Below, in pieces: positions 1 through 10,400 of a DNA stretch of 31,025 nt (positions are counted from its first letter, which is position 1; each line of letters starts with the position of its first letter). The notes under the pieces are model-generated. The model saw only the letters and a list, made by a program, of their open reading frames with translations. It was not told the DNA's origin and ran no database searches. The stretch is taken from positions 1-31,025 of the IMG/VR virus record IMGVR_UViG_3300030090_000989; one strand, written 5' to 3'. This DNA comes from a virus. The position numbers and the translations under genes were made by a program.

Positions 1-2
1 AA

Positions 3-368
3 GGAGACACAAAGTACAACGGCAGCGATGGAGCAGGAGCATTTGACGATTGGGATGACGTAGAGTTACTCACAACTGCTCGTCATGTCACAGTCACAGA
101 TAAGAAATTCGCTAAAAAAATGTTTGGGAACTTTGTTCAAGAAAATGCTGAAGTTTTAGATAAGTATGGCGTCATCACAATGAATGATGACGGAAACCAT
201 TTTATTAGCACTAAGGGGTTAAATGCTTTAGTGATTGATGCTATTCGACAAACCCGAAATATTCAAAAGGCTTTCTATAATATTCTTTCTGATGAACAGA
301 AGAATAAATTTGCTGGCGAGTTAAATGAAATGAAATTGCCTGTGTTGCCAGCATTTCAAACACCATAA
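3..368 (+). CDS. Partial virion-module protein, C-terminal part, unknown function
   Basis: The reading frame is already open at base 3 and runs to TAA at 366-368, so this is the C-terminal 121 residues or so of a gene that starts outside the window. The first ATG (120) is internal and has no ribosome-binding site, so it should not be taken as the start. The visible part begins with a Gly/Asp-rich stretch (GDTKYNGSDGAGAFDDWDD) and continues as a mixed alpha/beta-like sequence ending KLPVLPAFQTP. I do not recognise the family. It sits just upstream of small virion-module genes on the same strand, so a structural or assembly role is the likeliest inference. Confidence 0.75.
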   Translation, partial: GDTKYNGSDGAGAFDDWDDVELLTTARHVTVTDKKFAKKMFGNFVQENAEVLDKYGVITMNDDGNHFISTKGLNALVIDAIRQTRNIQKAFYNILSDEQKNKFAGELNEMKLPVLPAFQTP

Positions 369-385
369 GTAAAGGAGATTAAATT

Positions 386-694
386 ATGGCACTACAAGCA
401 AATATTCCACTACAGGGCGGTATTACTCACAACAATGGATATGTTCGTGTGACGAATGCTCGTGTCTGTAGAAAAGATGGTACAGATGAAGATTGGTTTC
501 TGATGGTAGATGTGTCTGTGTATAAAGATGCAGATGAACGAGCAAAAGCGGCTCCTGAAGTTATTCCATGTCCTTCTATAGATAAGTTTAAGTATGCTTA
601 TTCTGTAGGCGACGAGAGTGGTAGTAATCTTGTTGCTCATGCTTATGCTAAACTTAAAACAGAAAAAGTATTTGAGGATGCTTCTGACGTTTAA
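386..694 (+). CDS. Hypothetical small virion-module protein (102 aa)
   Basis: This 102-aa frame starts at ATG 386 behind a clear ribosome-binding site (AAAGGAG, spacing about 8), 17 bases after the preceding stop. It has no signal peptide or membrane segment. The sequence (MALQANIPLQGG, then WFLMVDVSVYKDADERAK) looks like a compact beta-rich phage tail or neck accessory protein, but I recognise no family. Its place between structural genes suggests a minor virion component. Confidence 0.8.
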   Translation: MALQANIPLQGGITHNNGYVRVTNARVCRKDGTDEDWFLMVDVSVYKDADERAKAAPEVIPCPSIDKFKYAYSVGDESGSNLVAHAYAKLKTEKVFEDASDV

Positions 695-729
695 TCGCAC
701 TTGGAGAACATACATAAGGAAGTATTTTT

Positions 730-894
730 ATGTCAAACCAAGCAGATGTAAATGATTTTATTAACGCAATTGTAGAACAACGTAATAATGCTTTAAATTC
801 TTTAGCCGAAGCCGCTGCTATGATAGCATTCCTAAAAAGGCAACTTGAAGAGGCGCAAAAAAATGAACCAGATACTGAAACTACTACCGATTAG
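730..894 (+). CDS. Short helical protein, 54 aa
   Basis: An ATG at 730 follows AAGGAAG with a spacing of 7 and opens a 54-codon frame ending TAG at 892-894. The product is predicted to be almost wholly alpha-helical: an Ala-rich segment (NSLAEAAAMIAFLKRQLEEAQ) and a Thr/Asp/Glu tail. The last 32 bases overlap the start of the exported-protein gene in another frame, which suggests coupled translation. The function is unknown; a small chaperone or lysis accessory is possible but not shown. Confidence 0.7.
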   Translation: MSNQADVNDFINAIVEQRNNALNSLAEAAAMIAFLKRQLEEAQKNEPDTETTTD

Positions 895-1270
895 TTTATG
901 TGGTATATTAATATTTAGTACAGCTTCATTATCTCAAATGATGCCGGGACCACCCATGATGTGTGGATCACCTGATATGGTAGTTGGACTTTCAGAAAAA
1001 TTTAAAGAAAATGAATTTATGGTTCTTCAAACAGATAAAGCAAATGCAGGACCATATTATGTATTATACAGAAATACAAATACTGGTACGTGGAGCATGA
1101 TAGCTTTTAATGTTCCTAATGCTCCTCCAGATATTATTTGCATGGTGCAAGGAGGGTATTCCTCATACATTCTTCCTGATTTAAAAGAAATTAACAAGAT
1201 GTTAAAAAAACAAGAGGATGGCCTTGACAGGCCAAATGATCCAGATAAAGCTCCTGATAAAGAAACCTAA
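863..1270 (+). CDS. Exported protein with N-terminal signal peptide (135 aa)
   Basis: I choose ATG 863 rather than the in-frame TTG 845, because GAAGAGG lies upstream at good spacing and a signal peptide then begins at residue 1: MNQILK, a hydrophobic core LLPISLCGILIFSTAS, and cleavage probably just after SLS. No lipobox cysteine follows. The mature part has two cysteines and a stretch resembling small periplasmic proteins of Alphaproteobacteria (YYVLYRNTNTGTWSMI, then CMVQGG), with a charged Asp/Lys/Pro tail. It is probably delivered to the host periplasm. Host-envelope interaction or superinfection exclusion are guesses from location only. The start overlaps the preceding gene by 32 bases. 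Confidence 0.75.
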   Translation: MNQILKLLPISLCGILIFSTASLSQMMPGPPMMCGSPDMVVGLSEKFKENEFMVLQTDKANAGPYYVLYRNTNTGTWSMIAFNVPNAPPDIICMVQGGYSSYILPDLKEINKMLKKQEDGLDRPNDPDKAPDKET

Positions 1271-1284
1271 AGGAATTGTAAATA

Positions 1285-3417
1285 ATGGCATTACCAACTA
1301 ATCCGTTTATGGGATATAAACAAGATAAATTACAAGAGATGGCTAAAGAATATGGCTATGGTGGAGAAGACCTAACTGACTTTGGTAGTTTTTTAGAACA
1401 AAATCCAGATATTGCAACTAGGTATTTTGCACAGCAAGACATAGACATGTTTGGTGAAGACCAAGTTAAGCAATTCCAAACGGGCGGCTTTCTACAAACA
1501 CCTTTAATTGGTGAGCTTACTGCCCAAAGAACAACGACACCGGGACTTGTTCCGGGAGCAGCGTTTCAAGCGGTTACTACTCCATTTGAAGGTGCTCAAA
1601 CAATTGCACCAGCGGCTGGTCAAGTAACTACAGATGTTACAGTTCCTGCTGCTACACAAGTTACTGCACAGCAAACCACTGTTCCTACGGCTGCTGCTGT
1701 ACCACAAGTTACTGCTGCTGCTGCTACTCCTGATGTAAGAACTGTTGCTGCACAAGCTGCACAGATACAGGCTCCTACTCAAACAATTGAAGCACAGCAA
1801 CAAGCACAATCTAATATTGCAAATATTCAAGCTGCTCAACAGGCGCAAGCTGCACAGATACAGGCTCCTGCTGCCAGAGCTTTACAGGCAGGAGAGGTTG
1901 TAGCTGCACCTACAGGGCAAGCTCTTGAAGCAGCACAATTTATTGAGCCAGTAGCACAAGCTGCTGTAGCTGCACCTACAGAACAGGCTACAGTTCAAGG
2001 ACAACTTGCGACATTATTGCAACAGTTTGAACAGGGTGAAGTTCCTCCTTGGGCAAGAGGTGCAGTTAGAGTAGCAGAACAGACTATGGCTGCACGAGGA
2101 TTGGGTGCAAGTAGCATAGCAGGACAAGCTATTCTTGATGCGGCTATTGAACAGGCGTTGCCCATTGCACAGCTAGATGCTCGTACAGTAGCTACATTTG
2201 AAGCACAGAATTTAACTAACAGGCAACAGGCTGCTATGGCCCGTGCTCAGTACAGAGCGCAGTTTATGCAACAGGAATTTGATCAGGGATTTCAAACTCG
2301 TGTTCGTAATGCAGCTACTGTGTCAGACATAGCAAACCGTAACTTTACGGCTGATCAACAGATTGCTTTGGAAAATGCTAGGCTAACTCAGACGGTAGAC
2401 TTAGCAAATTTAAATAATAATCAGGCTGTGACTATGGCACAAGCTTCTGCTCTTGCACAGCTAGACATTGCTAATTTAAACAATCGTCAGCAAGCGGCTG
2501 TACAAAATGCTCAGAACTTCTTGCAGTTAGACACTGCTAATTTAAGCAATGCTCAACAGGCATCTATATTTAATTCTCAGCAACAGGTTCAGTCTCTGTT
2601 AACAGATACTGCTGCAGAAAATACTACTAGGCAAATTAATGCTCGTAGTCAACAGCAAGCAGATCAGTTTTATGATAATTTGATTGCCAGCGTTGGGCAA
2701 AATAATACGGCACAGCAAAACGCAATGAACCAGTTTAACGCTGGTGAAGTAAATGCACTACAAAGATTTAATTCTGAAATTGTAAATCAAAGAGAGCAGT
2801 TTAACGCTCGTAACCAGTTGGCTATTGAACAAAGTAATGCTGTATGGCGAAGAGAAATTGCTACAGCAGACACTGCAGCTACAAATTTTCAGAATCAATT
2901 GAACGCACAAAATCTTTTAGATATTAGTAATACTGCTTACAACAATCTTTGGCAGGAATATAGAGACGTTATGGAGTTTGCTTGGACGAGTGGTGAGAAT
3001 GAACTTGAAAGAATTTCGGCGCTGCAGTTGGCGCAATTAAATAATAAGAGTAGTAGAGATTTAGCTGAATTTGCTGCAGATAGACAAAATAGTGCTAATG
3101 TAGGTAACTTTATTGGGCAAATCTTAACACCATTTGCTACTGCTGGTGTTAGTTCTCTAGCGAAAACTCTTTTCCCCGGTTTTTCAGACATTAGATTGAA
3201 GTCTGATATAGAAAAAATTGGAGGATTTTCTTCTGGTCTAGGATTGTATAAATGGAAGTGGAACGATACAGCAGAAAAAATCGGCGCTGATTTAGGCCCA
3301 ACTACAGGAGTACTAGCACAAGAACTTCTTGAATATCATCCTGATTTAGTTTCTATGAGTGATGAAGGGTTCTTTAAGGTGGACTATAACAAACTATTTT
3401 TTGGAGAAAATGCATGA
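1285..3417 (+). CDS. Tail-fibre-like virion protein with C-terminal S74-type chaperone domain (710 aa)
   Basis: The start at ATG 1285 has AAAGGAA upstream. Domains in order: a short N-terminal region (about 1-85); a long Ala/Gln/Thr-rich low-complexity region (about 85-240); a segment with VPPWARGAVRVAEQTMAARG; an Asn/Gln-rich, probably coiled-coil rod with 22-residue repeats (371-436); and a C-terminal part from about residue 634 that opens SDIRLKSDI and continues GVLAQELLEYHPDLV. That C-terminal pattern is typical of intramolecular chaperone (peptidase S74) domains, which trimerise phage fibres and then cleave themselves off. Here the domain is short, about 77 residues, so cleavage activity is uncertain. 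The stop overlaps the next start as ATGA. Confidence 0.85.
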   Translation: MALPTNPFMGYKQDKLQEMAKEYGYGGEDLTDFGSFLEQNPDIATRYFAQQDIDMFGEDQVKQFQTGGFLQTPLIGELTAQRTTTPGLVPGAAFQAVTTPFEGAQTIAPAAGQVTTDVTVPAATQVTAQQTTVPTAAAVPQVTAAAATPDVRTVAAQAAQIQAPTQTIEAQQQAQSNIANIQAAQQAQAAQIQAPAARALQAGEVVAAPTGQALEAAQFIEPVAQAAVAAPTEQATVQGQLATLLQQFEQGEVPPWARGAVRVAEQTMAARGLGASSIAGQAILDAAIEQALPIAQLDARTVATFEAQNLTNRQQAAMARAQYRAQFMQQEFDQGFQTRVRNAATVSDIANRNFTADQQIALENARLTQTVDLANLNNNQAVTMAQASALAQLDIANLNNRQQAAVQNAQNFLQLDTANLSNAQQASIFNSQQQVQSLLTDTAAENTTRQINARSQQQADQFYDNLIASVGQNNTAQQNAMNQFNAGEVNALQRFNSEIVNQREQFNARNQLAIEQSNAVWRREIATADTAATNFQNQLNAQNLLDISNTAYNNLWQEYRDVMEFAWTSGENELERISALQLAQLNNKSSRDLAEFAADRQNSANVGNFIGQILTPFATAGVSSLAKTLFPGFSDIRLKSDIEKIGGFSSGLGLYKWKWNDTAEKIGADLGPTTGVLAQELLEYHPDLVSMSDEGFFKVDYNKLFFGENA
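2395..2592 (+). repeat. Three tandem 66-bp coding repeats (22-residue units)
   Basis: Three consecutive in-frame units begin VDLANLNNNQ, LDIANLNNRQ and LDTANLSNAQ (residues 371, 393, 415), each exactly 22 codons. The repeat is clear at DNA level too (gacnntgcnaatttaannaat every 66 bases). A 22-residue period equals two hendecads and suits an extended coiled-coil rod. Confidence 0.8.
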
Positions 3418-3938
3418 CTGAAAAAGTAGGACACACGGCTGCTGCAGTAACTAAAGGTGGATACTTTGCAGAGTTAGACAAGGCAATAGCCGCACGAGAA
3501 GATTCAGGATCAGCTACAGCGGCAGTTCAAAGATTTCTTGGTGGAGAAAGTGGTGTAGACACTTTAATAGATGATTTAAATCTTGCTGCTGCAAGAGGAG
3601 AACCAGTTACTTTCTCAGATAAAATGTTGGCAAATGCTTTAGAACAGGTTCCGGGATTAAATAAAGCAAATGCTGCTATTATTTTAAGAAAAGCAAAAGA
3701 AATAAAAGCTAGAACTGCAAAAGCTCGTGCAAGTGCTGCACAGGGAAAACAAATACGACAGGCACTTATGGCAAAAACACAAGAGGGTTTGCCTTCATTG
3801 GCAGATAGTCAACAAACTTATGTTCAAAGAATAGCTGCATTGAGAGAGCAGCATAAAAGCGAATCTGGTGCTCCTATAGTTGGCGAATCTCCTGAAGCAC
3901 GTATTACTCCTGCACCTACTGAAAAACTTATAGGATAA
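3414..3938 (+). CDS. Hypothetical helical virion-module protein (174 aa)
   Basis: The ATG at 3414 overlaps the fibre-like gene's stop (ATGA), and GGAG lies 9 bases upstream. The product is soluble, Ala/Lys-rich and mostly helical, with a central basic helix (IILRKAKEIKARTAKARASAAQGKQ is split by the predicted turns). It has no cysteines, membrane segment or known motif. The tight coupling suggests that it works with the large neighbouring virion proteins, perhaps as a minor structural or internal protein. Confidence 0.8.
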   Translation: MTEKVGHTAAAVTKGGYFAELDKAIAAREDSGSATAAVQRFLGGESGVDTLIDDLNLAAARGEPVTFSDKMLANALEQVPGLNKANAAIILRKAKEIKARTAKARASAAQGKQIRQALMAKTQEGLPSLADSQQTYVQRIAALREQHKSESGAPIVGESPEARITPAPTEKLIG

Positions 3939-3945
3939 TTTTCAT

Positions 3946-4455
3946 ATGCCAAATCTTGATGTTTTACAATTTAATGCTCCTATTCCGGGACAGTCCTTAA
4001 CCACTGAACCAAAGGCTCGTCCTTGGGAAAATCCTCCTAAATATACTACAGAAGACGAAGCATTGGCTTTTTATGTCAATCAAATAAATGTTGTTGATAG
4101 ACTTCAACAGTTAATACACATAATGGATTCTGGATTTCCCATTGCAGATTTGGTTGATGCGGTAACTTTGTCTGGTGTAATGGAAGGATTGCATACTATA
4201 GATGTAGCCGTAATGATTTCTCCTGCGCTATTTGAATTGTTCCGATCTGTAGCAGATATTGCAGGAATAGAATATAAAGATGGTGTAGTTAAAGATGAAG
4301 GATTTTCATCTCATATTATTCAATTGGCTCAAGGTAAACCAAGAGCAGAGGAACTTGTAGAACAGGTAGAAGAAGAAGAATTAAAAAATATTGAACAGTC
4401 TGTTGAGGGTTTGATGTCTCGCCCTGACGCTGATATGGAAGAAATGGAGCAGTAA
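3946..4455 (+). CDS. Hypothetical virion-module protein (169 aa)
   Basis: ATG 3946 lies seven bases after the previous stop, with TAGGATAA as a weak ribosome-binding site. The protein starts with a Pro-rich segment (PIPGQSLTTEPKARPWENPPKYTT), continues with an amphipathic helical middle (VDRLQQLIHIMDSGFPIADLV) and ends in a strongly acidic tail (EEEELKNIEQ, MEEMEQ). I do not recognise the family. A conserved small gene just before the large internal proteins of podoviruses is often virion-associated; that role is inferred from position. Confidence 0.8.
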   Translation: MPNLDVLQFNAPIPGQSLTTEPKARPWENPPKYTTEDEALAFYVNQINVVDRLQQLIHIMDSGFPIADLVDAVTLSGVMEGLHTIDVAVMISPALFELFRSVADIAGIEYKDGVVKDEGFSSHIIQLAQGKPRAEELVEQVEEEELKNIEQSVEGLMSRPDADMEEMEQ

Positions 4456-4456
4456 T

Positions 4457-7405
4457 ATGGGATTAGATTTTTCTACAGTGGCTAGTTCTGCGTTAGGAAC
4501 AGTTGGAACAAATATAAAAGAAGAAGCAAAACGTAAAGCTGGTCTTGAAGATCAACTTTTTTTAAGCTTGTATGGTAAAGTAGAAGATGCTACTGCTGCT
4601 ACAGAACAGCAACTGGTTACTGCAGAACAAGAAATTCGTAATGGAATGGCTATTGGACTGAAAACTGAAAGAGAATTAGAAAGCTGGCTTGCTACATCAC
4701 CGAAGCGAAGACAAAGTTTACTAGAAAATTACGATAGGTATGTTAGTACACACACACTAAAAGAGGGAGAAACAATGCCCTCTGCTATAGATTTGATTAT
4801 GCCGCCTTCGTATAAAAGACCAGAGAATTTTAGTCCAGTTGCAGAAGAAGCTGTTCGTAAAATGGCAGAGAGATATGTAGGTATTTACGATACTTCAACT
4901 ATCTCTCCTGTAGAGGAAAAAACTTTTAGCCAAAATTTTCAAGATAGTTTGAATACTACTTTAGGGTTGCAAAGCCCTAGACAGTCTGCTCTTAAACGAA
5001 TAGCAGACATGACACAGAGGAATGTATCAGAACTTGAAAAAATACTAAGACCATCTAAACGAACTCCTTTTACAGTTACTGGAGGAATGTTGGCCTTTAA
5101 AATGCCAGTTAATATACAGGACCAAATAGCAATCCAAGCTGCTAAACTTGCATTAAAACAAGCACAGGATAAAAATGCAAACATTGAGGATGTAGAGTTT
5201 TATAAAAAGTATTTTCAAAAAAGAAATGCTCAAGGGCAATGGGAAGATGATCCAACAAAACAACATATAAATATTTTTGGATTGAAAGTTGCAAGAGGCA
5301 CTAAACTATCTCAGCTAACGGACCACCTTGCACTGGGAACTACGTTGGCTAGTATTTATGAATCTCTTGGTGTAGATGCACCTACTTCTGCTGATCATCA
5401 GCGTTTTAGAAATGACTATCTGAAACAATGGGGAGAAATTACAGGACAAACTATAAATGATGGTGTGTCGGGAGTTACATTTGCAGATGCTGGAAGTATT
5501 TTAGCTGCTTACGCTCGTACTGGTGCTGCTCTGGATTCTCTTTTATTTGGACAAATTCGTGATCCTAAAAACCCAAATCCTGCTCAAAATAAAATACTTC
5601 AAGGTCACACCGTTGATCAAACAGTAATGTTTGGAATATCTACCTACACTAAATGGGTAGAAATTACTAAGAAAAGGGCTGAGAAGGGCGTAACACCAGA
5701 TACTTCTTTTAAAGCATTTATAAATGTAGCAAAGACAGGAGGACTAGACGCAGTGGAGATAAGAGCAGATATCTTTGGTACAACCACTATTCCTACTGAC
5801 ATGCTTAACAAAATAAAACTATGGGCAGAAGGTGGCACTACACTTAAAGACCAGTTCAATAATAGTTTGCTACCAGAATACGTAGATGGCATGACCTATG
5901 GCGGTTATTTGCAGACACTAAATGATGAGATACAGCGACGGGCCACTGCCCAAAATATTAATATTGACCCACAAACCAATTTCAATAATGCCGTTCTTAT
6001 TATACATCAATTAGACAATGGAGTGTATGGTCGGCCTACACAATCTGGTGGTTATAATGCTGTGACTAGTACGTTTCCCATAAATCCTTCTGCTGGAGCT
6101 AGTGAACCTGAAGTAGCTGCTTCTATAGTTACGGAAGTTAGTACAAACCCAAACACAAATATTCCTGTAACAAAACGTGGAGATGCAGAAGTAGATTTGC
6201 CAGAATGGTCTGCGACAATTATTGATGAAATAAATCAGGAGGCACGAAAGGGAATAGCTAGTGGAAAAGACCCAGACGGAAATTCTGTTGACATTGAAAA
6301 CATGTCTAAATACAACCAACAACTGCATGAACTAGTATGGTATGCTAGTGCTGCAGCAAATAGAAATATAGACGTAGCTGCATTGTATCCTACCGACGAA
6401 GCTACTACAGATGTTATTGCCGCACCCGGTGTGTCTGTACTTAGCCCTGACGAAACAGCTACAGTAACAGAAGAGGATGAATTAGAGAGTGTAGAAGCTA
6501 AAGTAGAAGAAGTGAAACCTTTTGATTCTATGGAATGGGTAAGGGGCAGTATAACTAAAATTGACAGAGATGACTATAATTCTTTTCAATTAAACCCAGA
6601 CGATAAAAAAGTAGTTAGAGCTTTTAGCGAGGGTTACACAAAGAAATGGAAAGATTCTGGTGGCGCTGATGGCCCACTGAAAGAGTATCCTCCGTTTAAG
6701 TTTCTTAAATTTGCAACAGACAATCAGGACTTTAAAGGCACCGTGAATGATTTTTATAATGCCTTTTTATCTGACACACCTGTTGTGCCATACGTTGTGA
6801 CTGAGAAAGGTGGTGGTGAAGAAAAAACCACTGGCTTAATGAGTCCTAAACCTAAACCAATGGAAGTTTTAAATAAGGCAAGAGACGACCTATCTGAACT
6901 TACAACTAGGGACGATATTTTAGCGTATGACATAAAAGGCATTGATAAAAAAGGTAAAGATGCGCTTAGAACCGCTGTAAATGAGCGACTAGCAGAGCTT
7001 GGTTTGAGTAGAGAAGTAGGTACAGAAGGCGAAGGATTTTTCTCAAGAATAGGAAGGGGGGTTAGGGAAGGAGTAGAAAAATTGGGCGAAACAAGTCGTG
7101 GGGCGCAAGAAGAAAAGCTTCAGCTAAAAGAAGATAGCTTTTTTGACAGAATAAGCGGCATCATGGGAATTGATGGTAGAAATACTATTATGGAAGAAAT
7201 TGTTGATAAAGATTTATCTGAAGCAGAAGCGATTAATTTAATAGTAGAAAAATTTGTTGAACCAAATAACAAGCTGTTTCAAATTCCCGGAGAACGAAAA
7301 GGATTTACTGAAACAATACTACCTTATTCTGATAGAGAAAAAGAGCAAGCGTTTATTTCTTTAGGAAAAAGACTATATGATAGTCTAGCAATGGAGACTC
7401 CATAA
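4457..7405 (+). CDS. Large internal virion / ejection-type protein (982 aa)
   Basis: A single 982-codon frame starts at ATG 4457, one base after the preceding stop, with GGAGCAG upstream. The product is predominantly helical and charged, without signal peptide or obvious membrane segments. An acidic stretch (EEDELESVEAKVEEVK) falls around residue 675-690. No enzymatic motif (lysozyme, peptidase or lytic transglycosylase) was found by eye. Size, position and the paired 1156-aa neighbour resemble the internal core or ejection proteins of podoviruses (compare T7 gp15/gp16), which form a DNA conduit across the envelope. This is inference; no homology was tested. Confidence 0.8.
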   Translation: MGLDFSTVASSALGTVGTNIKEEAKRKAGLEDQLFLSLYGKVEDATAATEQQLVTAEQEIRNGMAIGLKTERELESWLATSPKRRQSLLENYDRYVSTHTLKEGETMPSAIDLIMPPSYKRPENFSPVAEEAVRKMAERYVGIYDTSTISPVEEKTFSQNFQDSLNTTLGLQSPRQSALKRIADMTQRNVSELEKILRPSKRTPFTVTGGMLAFKMPVNIQDQIAIQAAKLALKQAQDKNANIEDVEFYKKYFQKRNAQGQWEDDPTKQHINIFGLKVARGTKLSQLTDHLALGTTLASIYESLGVDAPTSADHQRFRNDYLKQWGEITGQTINDGVSGVTFADAGSILAAYARTGAALDSLLFGQIRDPKNPNPAQNKILQGHTVDQTVMFGISTYTKWVEITKKRAEKGVTPDTSFKAFINVAKTGGLDAVEIRADIFGTTTIPTDMLNKIKLWAEGGTTLKDQFNNSLLPEYVDGMTYGGYLQTLNDEIQRRATAQNINIDPQTNFNNAVLIIHQLDNGVYGRPTQSGGYNAVTSTFPINPSAGASEPEVAASIVTEVSTNPNTNIPVTKRGDAEVDLPEWSATIIDEINQEARKGIASGKDPDGNSVDIENMSKYNQQLHELVWYASAAANRNIDVAALYPTDEATTDVIAAPGVSVLSPDETATVTEEDELESVEAKVEEVKPFDSMEWVRGSITKIDRDDYNSFQLNPDDKKVVRAFSEGYTKKWKDSGGADGPLKEYPPFKFLKFATDNQDFKGTVNDFYNAFLSDTPVVPYVVTEKGGGEEKTTGLMSPKPKPMEVLNKARDDLSELTTRDDILAYDIKGIDKKGKDALRTAVNERLAELGLSREVGTEGEGFFSRIGRGVREGVEKLGETSRGAQEEKLQLKEDSFFDRISGIMGIDGRNTIMEEIVDKDLSEAEAINLIVEKFVEPNNKLFQIPGERKGFTETILPYSDREKEQAFISLGKRLYDSLAMETP

Positions 7406-7406
7406 T

Positions 7407-10400
7407 ATGGCTGAACCAAACACCCCGTATTATCTACAAGAAAAACTTACTAGAAGCCAACTTTTAAAAGATTCAAATTTTTTAAATGACGCTGCTGAAT
7501 TTTTGTATGATAGAACAGGTTCTGCATATGATAATCCAGAAGACATAGTAGATGAATTAGCTGAAGTTATACGTTGGGGAAAGGCTAATGAAGTTTCTAT
7601 GGCGAAAACGTATACCTATGCAAAAAAAGCTAATGAAAAACAACGAGACACAATGGGCAAAATGTTTCTTACCTTTGATAAAACAGATGACATTACAGGT
7701 ACAGGAGAATTTCTTAAAGATTATGGTGGAGCAATAGTAGCTTCTCCTGCCACACTTGGTGCTATCGGTTCGGGAGGAATAGGTCTACTTGGAAGAGGCG
7801 CTGTAAGAGGAGGAATGACGAGAGTAGCAAGTTTAATTAATGACCTTACAGTTAAACAGCTTTTGAAAAAGACCACAAGGGGCCAAGCTTTTAGGCAGGG
7901 AGCCGTTAGAGGGGCTGCAATAGAGGGGCCAATCGGTGCTCTTATGGGAGCAGGGGAAGCTGAAACCCGAAAGCTAACGGGAAGAGAAGAATTTCAGGAT
8001 ATTGATACTGGAGAACAAGCAGTCATAGGAGGAACTGTAGGTGCTCTTTTTGGAGGAACTGTAGCTGGAGGAACAAGATTACTACGTCGAAAACAAGAAC
8101 TAAAGGCACAGGCACTATTTGGAGAAGGTCTTGAAGCAACAGGCGAGAGAGCAAAAGAGGCTACAAAAGTTTTTGATGTATACCTTAAAGAAGTAGGTGA
8201 AGCAGGAGAAAGTACAACGAAACTAGTTAAAATTAGAGAGGGTGTAAGAGGCCAGCTTGATCCGCTTAAAGATTCAATGATAGGAACAGACTTAAAAAAA
8301 CAAATTGTTCCTACGCCAGAAGGATTTAAAGCAAGTTTTAGCGATAATGTTCATAGCAACATTATGGATGCAGCCTCTGAGATTTTGCATAAATACGGTA
8401 GGGGGGCTGTAGATTTTACTGAAGATAAGAGAATCACAGAACGAATAATTGATGCACTGGAATATGCTGCGGATGTACAGAAAAAAAATCGTAAACAAGG
8501 AGAAATTGTTGAGAGCAGTGATGCTTTTCAAGCAATAGATAACATACTAGAAAAATATGCTTTAACGAGAGAACAATTTACTTCAATCTTTAGAGCAGAC
8601 ATGTCTGAGTGGGGTAAAACTGGACAGAGAGTAGGACAGTTTGCAAAGGAGAACTTTGAGAGAAGATTAACAAAAGCAACAAACGATTTAACAGCAACTA
8701 GGTTTCTTAACCCAGAAGCACAAAAAAAGTTTGAACAAATTTCTAAATTGGCGGCATCTGGTGAGGTAGCCATATGGACAGGCATTCAGGCAGTAGATAA
8801 ATTTCGCTTGGGCATGATGACAATTCAAACTGCAACTACAATTCGTAACACGGCGAATGCTTCAGTTAGAACGGCTCTGTATGCTCTGGATAATTTTTTC
8901 TATGGTGCAATGACACGTAACCCTAGTAGAATGCAATCTGGATTTACAGCAGCTAAAGAAGTATTTTTAAATAACTCTGAATCAAATTATCTACGCCTTA
9001 TGTTTGCTCAAAACATGCCGGATGAATTTCAAACTTTGTTTAGACAAATGGCTGACATTGAAGCTGATTCCTTGTCTAGTTCAAAGCTCGTTGGTGTTGC
9101 TAGATTTTTAAATAGGGCCAACACTTTCGCAGATAATGCCTTTAAAAGAGCTATCTTTATGTCGGAACTTCAGGCTCGTGTGGGCAGAGATAAACTTTTA
9201 AAGCACATGAAAGAAGGAACCTTTGGAAAGATAGACAGAGATGACATTGCTGGAGCAATGGAAGAAGCACTTCATTTCACATACCAAAAGTCCTTTCCGG
9301 GTTTCAAACCACCGGGAGCAGCAAATAGATTTGAGAGGGGCTTATGGAATGGCATAGCCAACAAGTTTATTGGGGCTTTTAGCACTCCTGCCACCTCTAT
9401 AGCTATACCTTTTCCAAGGTTTGTGGCTAATTCGTTAGAGTTTATGTACAAACATGCTCCACTTATAGGCATAGCCGATCCTGCTTTGTTTTACAGATAT
9501 GCTAAAGCAGCAGGAGGTAAAGGCTTTACCAGAGAGACAAGGGGGGCCATAAGAAAACGTATGGCACAACAGGTTACTGGTTCAGCAATGCTGTTTGGAG
9601 CCATTCAGCTAAGAGCACAGCAAGGCCCAACGGCAAACTGGTGGGAAGTTTATGACGAAGAAACGGGAAAATACAAAAATGCTCTGGCTTTTTACGGACC
9701 ATTTGCACCGTGGATGTTAGTAGCTGACAAAATTGTTAGAACCTACTGGGGAAATAATTTAATAATGAGTGATGATGCAGCCGCCCAATGGAATACAGTA
9801 GAAAAGCAAAGCTTTCAGGAGGGGTTGTTTACTAAAGAAACTGGTAGAGAGTTTCTACAGGCAGCTTTTGGTTCCGCATTTAGAACAGGATTTACTGGTG
9901 AAGTAGTAAAAGAATTTACTAATGCTCTAAAAGCTACAGATGTTTTTGAGGAACAAGGAGACATAAGTAGTCAGGTTCTTGGTGAAAAATACAAAGATGC
10001 CTCAGTTCGCTTGGATGATTGGGCAGCGAGTGCCGCTGGAAATTGGCTGAATACGTTTGCCGTGCCTCTTGGTCAGTTAAGAGATATAATGGCGGCGTAT
10101 GACCCTAAAGAATACTCAGGAATGAAAGAATCAGTAGTTGTAAATCCAGTAGAACTGTTTATTAGAAAATGGCTTCGATCTGCTCCGATAAATAGTAAGG
10201 GCGAATACCAAATTGGCCCATTTAATTTGGGAACTTCAAAAGAAATAGCAGAATCTGGCATATTTAAAGCTATGGGAGGAAAAGGTACACCTGCGGAAGA
10301 TATAGTTACAGCAACTTCGCTCCCCGGCACTAGAAAAGTTCGTGAAGAAGGTATTCTTAGGCAACTAACGGGCATTGGTTCTCCTGCTAAAAAGAATGTA

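Noticed and set aside
1504-1848. 114-codon Ser/Cys/Asn-rich frame on the - strand
   Set aside because: It mirrors the Ala/Gln/Thr low-complexity part of the fibre-like protein.
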